From Nitrospirota bacterium (GTDB taxonomy: Bacteria; Nitrospinota; Nitrospinia; Nitrospinales; VA-1), in contig QJWD01000281.1 in NCBI GenBank assembly GCA_003235465.1, positions 1 through 6,648 of the forward strand: a stretch of DNA of 6,648 nucleotides. Direction: 5' to 3'. Numbering within the stretch: position 1 is the stretch's first letter; each line of letters opens with the position of its first letter. The notes under the pieces were generated by a model. That model saw only the letters and a program-made list of their open reading frames with translations. It did no database searches and was not told the DNA's origin. Both the position numbers and the translations under genes were made by a program. This document shows positions 1 through 5,427 of the stretch, piece after piece.

Positions 1-1389
1 GATGAGCGCGGCGATGACGCCGGTCAGCACGTCGCCGGAACCGGCGGTGGCCATGCCGGGGTTGCCCGTCGGGTTGATGAAAGCCGTGCCGTCGGCGAGG
101 GCGACCACGCTGGCGGCGCCCTTCAGCACCAGGTGCACGCCGTGGCGTTTGGCGAAAGCGGTGGCGGTGCCGATGCGGTCGGCCTGCACCGCGTCGACCG
201 CGAGGCCCGAGAGCCGCGCCATTTCCTTCGGGTGCGGGGTGAGCACCGCTTCGCTTTGCAGGCCGCCGAGGTCGAAACCGGACTCGGCGATGCCGTTCAG
301 CGCGTCGGCGTCGATGACAAGGGGGCAGGGGGCAAGCGGCAGCAGGCGGCCGAGCAGGGCGACGGTCTCGGGCTCGGTGGAGAGGCCGGGGCCGATGGCG
401 ATGGCCGCCTTGCCCGGAATGAGGTCCCTCAGTTGATCGAGCGCCTGAAGGGCGAACGTTCCGCTCGCGGTTTCCTTGAGGGGCACAGTCATCACCTCCA
501 GGGGGTGAAACTCGACGGCGCGCTGCACGCTCTCGGGCAAAGCCAGGGTGACGAGGCCGGCGCCCGAACGCAAGGCCGCAAGCGCGGTGAGGGCCGCCGC
601 GCCGCCCTTGCCGACGCTGCCCGCCACCACCAGCACGTGGCCGAAGGTCCCCTTGTGGGCGTCAGCCGGGCGCGCGGGCAGGGCGATGTCCTGGGCTTCG
701 GGCCGAAAGACGGACACCGGATCATCGGTAACGCACTTTTCCGGCAGGCCAATGTCCACCGTGTGAACCTCGCCCATTTCTCCGGCGGCGGGATGGAGGC
801 AGTGGCTCAGCTTCAGGCAGCCGAGAGCGGCGGTGAGCGTCGCGTGGACGCTGGGCCCAAGCACTTGGCCCGTGTCGGCGTCGAGGCCGGAGGGCAGGTC
901 GACGGCGACGACGAACTTTTCGGCGCTGTTGATGAGGCCGATGGCCTGGGCCTCGAGCCCCCGGGCGGGAGGCTTGAAGCCGGTGCCGAAGATCGCGTCG
1001 ACGATGACGTCGGCGTGGCGGAGGGCATGCAGGTGGCCAGAAAGGCTGGCCTCGTCCACCTCGCGGAGAGTGACGCCCGCCTTGACGGCGATTTCGGCGT
1101 GACGCAACGCATCGGCCTTGAGCGCGGCCGCTTGGCCTAGGAGGAGCACCTCCACCCTGCACCCGGCGGTGAGCAACGCCCGCGCGACCACGAAGCCGTC
1201 GCCGCCGTTGTTGCCCCGGCCCGAGACGACGACGATTCTTTTCCCCTCAAGCTCCGGCACCCGGGCCTGGATCAGCTGGAAAACGCCTCGCCCCGCGTTT
1301 TCCATGAGCACGGCCCCCGGCACGCCGATCTCTTCGATGGCGCGGCGGTCGATGGCTTGCATCTCGCTGGCGGTGACAATGGGTTTCAA
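1..1389 (-). CDS. nnr: Bifunctional NAD(P)H-hydrate epimerase / ADP-dependent (S)-NAD(P)H-hydrate dehydratase, C-terminus cut by window edge
   Basis: Cytosolic metabolite-repair enzyme: the N-terminal domain epimerises hydrated NADH/NADPH (NADHX/NADPHX), and the C-terminal domain dehydrates the S form back to NAD(P)H using ADP. The minus strand reads open for 463 codons to the left edge. The YjeF_N half shows GRGNNGGDGF (residues 58-67), DAIFGTGF (131-138) and DLPSGLDADTG (164-174). The kinase-like dehydratase half starts near HKGTFGHVLVVAG (245-257) and shows IGPGLS (332-337), DADALN (360-365), LTPHPKEM (383-390), KGA (423-425) and the signature NPGMATAGSGDVLTG (443-457), with the expected catalytic Asp at 453. 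Family members have about 490-515 residues, so only the last few dozen are missing. I chose a TTG start because it gives the usual N-terminus (MKPIVTASEMQAIDRRAIEE) and has a Shine-Dalgarno sequence 5 nt upstream; the first in-frame ATG (codon 10) would cut into the conserved helix. It lies 87 bp downstream of the antiporter gene with no visible terminator between them, so co-transcription is likely. Confidence 0.96.
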   Translation of the reverse strand, partial: MKPIVTASEMQAIDRRAIEEIGVPGAVLMENAGRGVFQLIQARVPELEGKRIVVVSGRGNNGGDGFVVARALLTAGCRVEVLLLGQAAALKADALRHAEIAVKAGVTLREVDEASLSGHLHALRHADVIVDAIFGTGFKPPARGLEAQAIGLINSAEKFVVAVDLPSGLDADTGQVLGPSVHATLTAALGCLKLSHCLHPAAGEMGEVHTVDIGLPEKCVTDDPVSVFRPEAQDIALPARPADAHKGTFGHVLVVAGSVGKGGAAALTALAALRSGAGLVTLALPESVQRAVEFHPLEVMTVPLKETASGTFALQALDQLRDLIPGKAAIAIGPGLSTEPETVALLGRLLPLAPCPLVIDADALNGIAESGFDLGGLQSEAVLTPHPKEMARLSGLAVDAVQADRIGTATAFAKRHGVHLVLKGAASVVALADGTAFINPTGNPGMATAGSGDVLTGVIAALI

Positions 1390-1394
1390 TGGCG

Positions 1395-1400
1395 TTCCTC
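1395..1400 (-). promoter_or_regulatory. Ribosome binding site supporting the TTG start of nnr
   Basis: GAGGAA on the minus strand, 5 nt before the TTG at 1389-1387. It decides the start over the first in-frame ATG nine codons downstream, which has no comparable site. Confidence 0.7.
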
Positions 1401-1476
1401 GCGGCGGATTGGCTGCCGTTCAGTTTAGCGTATTCGCCAGGCGGAGGAAAGGCCCGCGGCGGTTAACGGGGCGGGG

Positions 1477-3273
1477 TCACCTCTTTTCCGGCTCGGTCTT
1501 TTGCAGGGAGAAGCTGATGATGGTGTCGTCGGGCTCGGGGGTGGTGTTGTTCTGCATGAAATCGAAATCGATGCGGCTGTTTTTCTTCAGCAGGATGAGC
1601 GGCTGGCGGTTGTCGCTTGCCGCCTGCAGGAAATCCGCATAGTCGAATTCCTTGGTGAGGCGGGTCTTTTGAAATCGCCAGCCCTCGAAATAGCGGATGA
1701 TCAGTTCCTCATAATGCAGCTTGCCGCCGAAGGCGATCCTGCCGCGCGCCGAGCCGCGCATCTCCTTGCCCGATTCCTTCTCGTGCACCCCGAGCTGGAA
1801 CACCCGGTCGCGCCCGAAGTGGGAGACGAAGGCGTTACACACCAGGGAATTGTAGGCGTCGTTGCCGGTGGCGGCGAACAGGTAGCCCATCTCCGAGAGA
1901 TCGAGGTTTTCCTCGGTGGTGTCGGAGAGAATCTCGCCGTAATGCACAGGCAGGCCGATGAGCCTCGCTTCGCGCAGGCTGTGCCAGGAACTGTCCACCA
2001 GAAGCACCGGGTAGCCGGAGCTTTTCAGTACGCGCGCGAGTTCGATGGTGAAAGGGTAGGAGCCGATGATGAGCACGCCCTCCTGCGCGTGGCTGGCCAG
2101 GCCCAGCCTGCGGGACAGCCACTGGATGCTGAAGCCGTGCAGGACGACGGTGCTGAAAATCACCAGAAACACCAGCGGGCTGAGCAGGTGCGCGTCATCA
2201 AAGCCGTGCTTGGCCATCTCCAGCCCAAACAACCCGGCGACGGACGCGGCGACGATGCCGCGCGGAGCGATCCAGCCGACGAACAGCTTTTCTTTCCACG
2301 TCATGCCGGAGCCAAGGGTGGAGATCCACACCGCGAGCGGCCTGACCAGGAACAGGATGCACAGGATAAACGCCGCCGCCCGCCAGTTCAGGTTGGTCAG
2401 GCTTTGCAGGTTGGTGTCCGCCGTCAGCAGGATGAACACCACCGACACCAGGACCACCGTGATGGTTTCCTTGAACTTGCGCAACTCGTAAATAATGAGC
2501 ATGCCGATGTTGCCCATGGTCATGCCGAGAACGGTGACCGCGAGCAGGCCGATCTCCTCCTGCATCAGGTTGGCGAAAGCGTAGATGGCGAGCACCGTCG
2601 AGAGCACCATCGGCAGCTTGAGGAACTCCGGCACGTGCCCCTTCTCGAACAGGAACTTCAGGATAAAGGCGGCGGCGACGCCGATCAGGATGGCGGCGGC
2701 GATGGCCATCGCCAGCTTCATGACGAGCAGCTCGCCGGTGGCGGCGTGCTCGGTGACGATAGCGAACTGGAACACGAGCACGGCGAGCAGCACGCCCAGG
2801 GGATCGTTGATGATGCCCTCCCACTTGAGCAGGGAGGCGGTGCGCGGCTGCAGCCGCGTTTGCCGGATGAGCGGCATGATGACCGTCGGCCCGGTGACCA
2901 CGAGGATGGATGAAAGCAGGAGAGACACCGGGATGGAGAGGCCGGCCGCCACCCGGCAGGCCAGGTAGCCGAAAAACCACGACAGGGGCAGCCCCAGGCC
3001 GATCAGCTGGCGAAGCGCCTTGCCCGTCGTCTTCAGTTCGTGGAAGCGGAGGTTCAGGCCGCCTTCGAACAGGATGATCGCTACCGCCAGTTTGACGATG
3101 GTTTCGAGCAGGGTGCCGAAATCCCGGCTCGGGCTGATCCAGTCCAGCCCGGGGCCGAGAATGAGGCCGGTGACCGAGAGCAGGACGATCGACGGCAGTT
3201 TGAAGCGCCACGACAGCCACTGCGATACGATGCCCAGAATAAAAACGAGAGCGATGGCCGGGAGAAGTAGCAT
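1477..3273 (-). CDS. CPA1-type cation/proton antiporter with C-terminal TrkA-N-like (RCK) domain
   Basis: Inner-membrane secondary transporter expected to exchange Na+ or K+ for H+, serving pH and cation homeostasis; the cation cannot be read from the sequence. It has 598 residues. Residues 1-385 are a dense run of hydrophobic segments, roughly a dozen helices. FEGGLNL (69-75), VTGPTV (126-131), EGIINDP (152-158, the acidic ND motif of CPA1/NhaP exchangers) and APRGIVAAS (336-344) match Na+/H+ exchanger signatures. Residues about 398-495 form a Rossmann-like TrkA-N domain: beta-strand GVLIIGS, a following helix, VLLVDSS, and FAATGND (466-472). In this domain the GxGxxG loop is replaced by GSYPFT (404-409). 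The last 60 or so residues end in PDDTIISF (581-588), suggestive of a degenerate TrkA-C domain. ATG at 3273 is the first start after an in-frame TGA (3309-3307) and opens directly into helix 1, but has no good Shine-Dalgarno sequence. The upstream leader is structured. Confidence 0.93.
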   Translation of the reverse strand: MLLLPAIALVFILGIVSQWLSWRFKLPSIVLLSVTGLILGPGLDWISPSRDFGTLLETIVKLAVAIILFEGGLNLRFHELKTTGKALRQLIGLGLPLSWFFGYLACRVAAGLSIPVSLLLSSILVVTGPTVIMPLIRQTRLQPRTASLLKWEGIINDPLGVLLAVLVFQFAIVTEHAATGELLVMKLAMAIAAAILIGVAAAFILKFLFEKGHVPEFLKLPMVLSTVLAIYAFANLMQEEIGLLAVTVLGMTMGNIGMLIIYELRKFKETITVVLVSVVFILLTADTNLQSLTNLNWRAAAFILCILFLVRPLAVWISTLGSGMTWKEKLFVGWIAPRGIVAASVAGLFGLEMAKHGFDDAHLLSPLVFLVIFSTVVLHGFSIQWLSRRLGLASHAQEGVLIIGSYPFTIELARVLKSSGYPVLLVDSSWHSLREARLIGLPVHYGEILSDTTEENLDLSEMGYLFAATGNDAYNSLVCNAFVSHFGRDRVFQLGVHEKESGKEMRGSARGRIAFGGKLHYEELIIRYFEGWRFQKTRLTKEFDYADFLQAASDNRQPLILLKKNSRIDFDFMQNNTTPEPDDTIISFSLQKTEPEKR

Positions 3274-3400
3274 GCGGGTGAAACCCAGGCCCCGGAGCGG
3301 GGCGGTTCAGGATGATCGCCTGAAACTAGGCAGGCGCGCGGCAACGGATCGCCGCAGGAGAATCCTTGCACATTAACCGCTCCTTGTAAAATTATTTAAA
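3274..3400 (-). promoter_or_regulatory. Candidate structured 5' leader of the antiporter gene
   Basis: Read on the minus strand, an A+T-rich block (3381-3400, containing the -10-like AATAAT at 3396-3391 but no convincing -35) is followed by a strong Shine-Dalgarno sequence, a 15-codon ORF and a series of hairpins. H1 (3355-3338) has a 7-bp stem GCGGCGA/TTGCCGC with one G-U pair. H2 (3324-3306) is TTCAGG/CCTGAA with a 7-nt loop. H3 (3303-3289) is GCCCCG/CGGGGC with a 3-nt loop. H4 (3286-3276) is GGGT/ACCC, 2 nt before the ATG. An alternative pairing CGCCT/AGGCG (3336-3332 with 3321-3317) excludes H2 because both use the same AGG. No U-run follows H3, so a classical terminator is not evident; control of translation at H4 is more plausible. 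The pairings are seen in the sequence; regulation is inferred. Confidence 0.35.
3326..3373 (-). CDS. Possible 15-residue leader peptide upstream of the antiporter
   Basis: A short minus-strand ORF, MCKDSPAAIRCRAPA, ending in TAG. It is preceded by AAGGAG with a 6-nt spacer (3385-3380), the best Shine-Dalgarno sequence in the window. Its stop lies in the loop of the alternative hairpin and 2 nt before H2, so a terminating ribosome would cover the 5' arm of H2. It is out of frame with the antiporter and ends 52 nt before the antiporter ATG. No run of regulatory codons is evident. It could equally be a chance ORF. Confidence 0.25.
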   Translation of the reverse strand: MCKDSPAAIRCRAPA

Positions 3401-3437
3401 GACGGCGGCGCGAAATTTTCCGGCGGGCTGTGCGCTC

Positions 3438-4058
3438 TTAGACGTAGATCGAGTAGGGGTAGTCGCTCGCGGCTCTTAGCTGAAGTTCCTCGCGCGTCGG
3501 GGCGAGGCCGTGAATCACGGCGAACAGGCAGGGGTCTTTGAAGCCTTTTTTGCGCTTGTCCTCGGGGGAAAGGCGGTCGTACTCTTCTTCCGGGGTGAGG
3601 AACTGGGTGCCGAAGAAATAATTCTTCACGAAACCGTTGAAGTTGATCGTCCGGCCGCCGAGTTCGGGGAGCGCCCTTAACCGTTCTTCGTTGCTGTCGA
3701 GATTGTAGTTGAAGGTGTACCGCGCCAGCGCGTCGTGCAGAAAGGCGAAGTGGTAGGCGTTCATGTGGTACCAGGCGCTTTTGTCGTGGTGCCCGTCCTT
3801 CACTATGGCGAGCGTCGCGGCGAGGGTGCGGAAGCCGCCGGCGCGGTGCGAGGCGGGAAAGAATTTGCGGCCATCCTGGCCCCAGTATTCCGCCGGCTGC
3901 CGCTCGAGGAAGTGCAGGGTTTCTTCCTCTTCCTCGAGAACGCGGGTGAGCAGGTGGGCCGGGTCGAAGGCCTGGTCGAACCCTGGGTCCGGGGAACGGA
4001 GAAAATCGCCGGCCACGGGTTCGTTGTCCGCGTACAGGTTGTTTTTGAATATCAGCAT
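3438..4058 (-). CDS. Hypothetical protein A, paralogue of the protein encoded at 4842-5420
   Basis: I do not recognise a family. The protein has 206 residues and no signal peptide or membrane helix, so it is probably cytosolic. Motifs are WYHMNAYH (96-103), EERLRALPEL (124-133), NYFFGTQFL (146-154) and DKRKKGFKDPCLF (167-179); Cys177 is its only cysteine. An acidic run, EEEEE (42-46), lies in the poorly conserved N-terminal third. From W96 to Y202 it aligns without gaps to protein B with 44 of 107 identities, and the N-termini also match (MLIFKNNLYA versus MLAFKKDIYA). That match favours the ATG at 4058 over the GTG one codon earlier. No Shine-Dalgarno sequence is visible. It has its own candidate promoter (TATAAT at 4145-4140) in the region shared with the divergent peroxidase gene. 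The antiporter gene follows in the same direction after 164 bp. Function unknown. Confidence 0.9.
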   Translation of the reverse strand: MLIFKNNLYADNEPVAGDFLRSPDPGFDQAFDPAHLLTRVLEEEEETLHFLERQPAEYWGQDGRKFFPASHRAGGFRTLAATLAIVKDGHHDKSAWYHMNAYHFAFLHDALARYTFNYNLDSNEERLRALPELGGRTINFNGFVKNYFFGTQFLTPEEEYDRLSPEDKRKKGFKDPCLFAVIHGLAPTREELQLRAASDYPYSIYV

Positions 4059-4074
4059 CACAGGGGGCGGGGAA

Positions 4075-4084
4075 CGGATTCACC
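4075..4084 (+). repeat. First copy of a 10-bp direct repeat in the divergent promoter region
   Basis: CGGATTCACC, repeated exactly at 4194-4203. A close variant, CCGAATCACC, reads on the minus strand at 4130-4121, between the two copies. Three related sites within 130 bp of a promoter region could be regulator sites, but a chance match is possible. Confidence 0.3.
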
Positions 4085-4139
4085 CGCGCTCGTTGCAGGC
4101 GCATGTGTTTTAAGCGCCCCGGTGATTCGGTTCAGGGTT

Positions 4140-4170
4140 ATTATAGCCCATCGGCGTCCAGCCCGGGCAA
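4140..4170 (-). promoter_or_regulatory. Candidate sigma-70 promoter for gene A
   Basis: A perfect -10 hexamer TATAAT lies at 4145-4140 on the minus strand. The best -35 match is TTGCCC at 4170-4165, four of six consensus bases, with a 19-bp spacer that is slightly long. Transcription would start near 4133, giving a 5' UTR of about 75 nt before the ATG of gene A. The same bases read TATTAT (4139-4144) on the plus strand, but no -35 is visible for the peroxidase gene in that direction. Confidence 0.5.
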
Positions 4171-4181
4171 CTATTTGCCCG
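4164..4181. promoter_or_regulatory. Operator-like dyad over the -35 of the gene A promoter
   Basis: A perfect inverted repeat, CGGGCAA-CTAT-TTGCCCG, with 7-bp arms and a 4-bp spacer. The left arm contains the candidate -35 hexamer of the gene A promoter. An 18-bp dyad at this position is typical of a binding site for a dimeric repressor or activator. No regulator gene is in the window, so the ligand and sense of control are unknown. Confidence 0.4.
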
Positions 4182-4193
4182 CCGCCGGTTCGC

Positions 4194-4203
4194 CGGATTC
4201 ACC
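4194..4203 (+). repeat. Second copy of the 10-bp direct repeat
   Basis: CGGATTCACC, identical to 4075-4084, 62 bp upstream of the peroxidase start. Its first three bases overlap a small CCGG-TTCG-CCGG hairpin at 4185-4196. Confidence 0.3.
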
Positions 4204-4254
4204 GTCGCCTGCCGCCATGCTGGGCGGATTTGCACGAAAAATTTCTCGGTTCCC

Positions 4255-4260
4255 GGGAGG
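4255..4260 (+). promoter_or_regulatory. Ribosome binding site of the peroxidase gene
   Basis: GGGAGG, 5 nt before the ATG at 4266. The reading frame stays open far upstream, antisense to gene A, so this site together with the start of family homology fixes the true start. Confidence 0.75.
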
Positions 4261-4265
4261 CCGCC

Positions 4266-4838
4266 ATGCCCTCAGTCCACGATTTTGATTTCAAAACCCT
4301 GGCCGGTGAAGCGGTGGCGGGTGAGAGCTACCGTGGCCGGGTGCTCCTGATCGTCAACGTCGCCTCCCGCTGCGGCTTCACGCCGCAATACCAGGCCCTG
4401 CAAAAACTGCACGAGCGCTACCAGGCGCGAGGGTTGAGCGTGATCGCGTTTCCCTCGAATGATTTCGGCGACCAGGAGCCGGGGGAGGCGGGCGAGATCG
4501 CCGCCTTCTGTGAGCGGCGTTTTGGCGTCGGCTTCGACATGATGGCTAAGGTCCACATCCGAACGGGCGACCAGGAGCCGCTCTACCGCTATCTCGAATC
4601 GGCCGGGCTCGAGGCCCTGAGGGCAGGCGGTCTCAAGGCGCGCCTGTTCGAGGCCTTCAAGCGGTTTTATAATTTCGTGCGCGGAAAACCCATGCCGGCC
4701 GGCAACCAGGTGAGCTGGAACTTCCACAAATTCCTCGTCGACCGCGCGGGAAAGCCCGTCGCCCACTTCGCCTCGGTGGTGGAGCCGGACGATCCGGCGC
4801 TCATCGCCCTCCTGGAACAGGAGCTTGCCAAGCCCTGA
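4266..4838 (+). CDS. Glutathione peroxidase family protein (BtuE-like thiol peroxidase)
   Basis: A cytosolic thioredoxin-fold peroxidase of 190 residues that reduces hydrogen peroxide or organic hydroperoxides. No signal peptide is visible. The catalytic tetrad is complete: Cys36 in NVASRCGFTPQY (31-42), Gln70 in GDQEPG (68-73), and Trp151-Asn152 in SWNFHKFLVD (150-159). Cys rather than selenocysteine is used. Cys82 (AFCERRFGVGF) aligns with the Cys of the TYCTTTWGVTF segment of E. coli BtuE, recalled from memory, the position of the resolving cysteine in thioredoxin-dependent members; thioredoxin may therefore be the real reductant. The insert near residues 121-148 also follows BtuE. The normally conserved FPCNQF is FPSNDF here (62-67). 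It is the only plus-strand gene, divergent from gene A, and its stop is 3 bp from that of gene B. I leave the symbol blank because btuE versus generic gpx cannot be settled. Confidence 0.95.
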   Translation: MPSVHDFDFKTLAGEAVAGESYRGRVLLIVNVASRCGFTPQYQALQKLHERYQARGLSVIAFPSNDFGDQEPGEAGEIAAFCERRFGVGFDMMAKVHIRTGDQEPLYRYLESAGLEALRAGGLKARLFEAFKRFYNFVRGKPMPAGNQVSWNFHKFLVDRAGKPVAHFASVVEPDDPALIALLEQELAKP

Positions 4839-4841
4839 TGG

Positions 4842-5420
4842 CTAGCGCGGGTAGGGGTTGCCGGCGAGCACCTTGAGGGCCACCTCCTCCTCGGAGGGGA
4901 TGAACTTGTTTACCACCCCGAACAGGCAGGGGTCAGTGAACCCGGCCTGCTCCTTGTCATCCCGGCTCATGGCGTTCAGGCGTTCGGGTGCGATGAGAAA
5001 CGCGGTGTTGTCGAAATACTCCTCGAGAAACGCTTCGAAGGGCAGCGCCTCGCCCTCGAGATCGGGCAGCATCCGCATGCGTTCCTCGCGCGATCCGTAG
5101 CTGTAATCCTCCACCAAACCGCTCAGGCTGTCGTAGATGTAGCAGAGATGGTAGGCGTTCATGCCGTACCAGACATCGCGGCGCACCAGGCCCTCGAGCA
5201 GGCGCTTGGAGAGGTTGTTCAGGAGGGGCAGGGGCGCGAAGCGGGAGGCGTGCGGAAACAGCGTCTGGTAGCGCACGAGGTCCTCCTCGGTGAGGCGGAC
5301 GAGCAGCCCGTTCATGATGCCGCGGTCGGCGGAAAGCGCGTGCAGGATGAACGGGTAGGGAGAAAACCCCTGGGCGCAGGCGGCGGGCGGCGCATAAATG
5401 TCCTTCTTGAACGCCAGCAT
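4842..5420 (-). CDS. Hypothetical protein B, paralogue of protein A, coupled to glgP
   Basis: I do not recognise a family. The protein has 192 residues and no signal peptide or membrane helix, so it is probably cytosolic. Motifs shared with protein A are WYGMNAYH (84-91), EERMRMLPDL (112-121), EYFDNTAFL (134-142) and DKEQAGFTDPCLF (155-167), all at the same relative spacing. The N-terminal third differs by about 12 residues in length between the two. The cysteines are C15, C93 and C165; only C165 is conserved in A. The start lies 7 nt after the glgP stop with no Shine-Dalgarno sequence at a usable distance (the nearest GAGG is 18 nt away), which suggests translational coupling to glgP. The link to glycogen phosphorylase hints at a role in glycogen use, such as a regulator or accessory protein, but this is context only. 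Confidence 0.92.
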   Translation of the reverse strand: MLAFKKDIYAPPAACAQGFSPYPFILHALSADRGIMNGLLVRLTEEDLVRYQTLFPHASRFAPLPLLNNLSKRLLEGLVRRDVWYGMNAYHLCYIYDSLSGLVEDYSYGSREERMRMLPDLEGEALPFEAFLEEYFDNTAFLIAPERLNAMSRDDKEQAGFTDPCLFGVVNKFIPSEEEVALKVLAGNPYPR

Positions 5421-5427
5421 GGAAAAA

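Noticed and set aside
133..1140. 335-codon plus-strand ORF
   Set aside because: It lies wholly antisense to nnr, whose minus-strand frame carries every family motif. The plus translation has no recognisable domain and an Arg/Gly/Ala-rich composition typical of antisense frames in GC-rich DNA.
1390..1476. Terminator or promoter between the antiporter and nnr
   Set aside because: I found only short GC palindromes with no T-run and no plausible -10/-35 pair, so read-through is the simpler view.
1501..2913. 470-codon plus-strand ORF
   Set aside because: It is antisense to the antiporter gene. Its product is a low-complexity run of His, Gln, Asp, Glu and Gly, the usual mirror of hydrophobic membrane-protein codons.
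2198..3220. 340-codon minus-strand ORF in another frame of the antiporter gene
   Set aside because: An Arg/Pro/His-rich shadow frame with no domain; the antiporter frame through the same DNA has clear transporter motifs.
3081..3371. 96-codon GTG-initiated minus-strand ORF running into the antiporter
   Set aside because: It overlaps the antiporter N-terminus out of frame for about 190 bp and shows no recognisable domain. The adjacent ATG with the same Shine-Dalgarno sequence is a better, though still doubtful, candidate.
3374..3437. Terminator after gene A
   Set aside because: No GC-rich stem followed by a T-run is present on the minus strand; only an A+T-rich block is visible.
3373..4104. 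243-codon minus-strand ORF overlapping gene A
   Set aside because: Arg/Pro-rich shadow. The alternative frame (3438-4058) is supported by its alignment with protein B.
4221..4236. Possible sigma-54 promoter before gpx (TGG...TTGC-like)
   Set aside because: The GG and GC elements are 8 nt apart instead of the required 10.
3735..4265. Upstream extension of the peroxidase frame
   Set aside because: The frame is open but antisense to gene A and crosses the divergent promoter. Family homology and the Shine-Dalgarno sequence both place the start at 4266.
4272..4766. 164-codon minus-strand ORF antisense to gpx
   Set aside because: It mirrors the peroxidase gene, has no recognisable motif, and the plus-strand product is a textbook family member.
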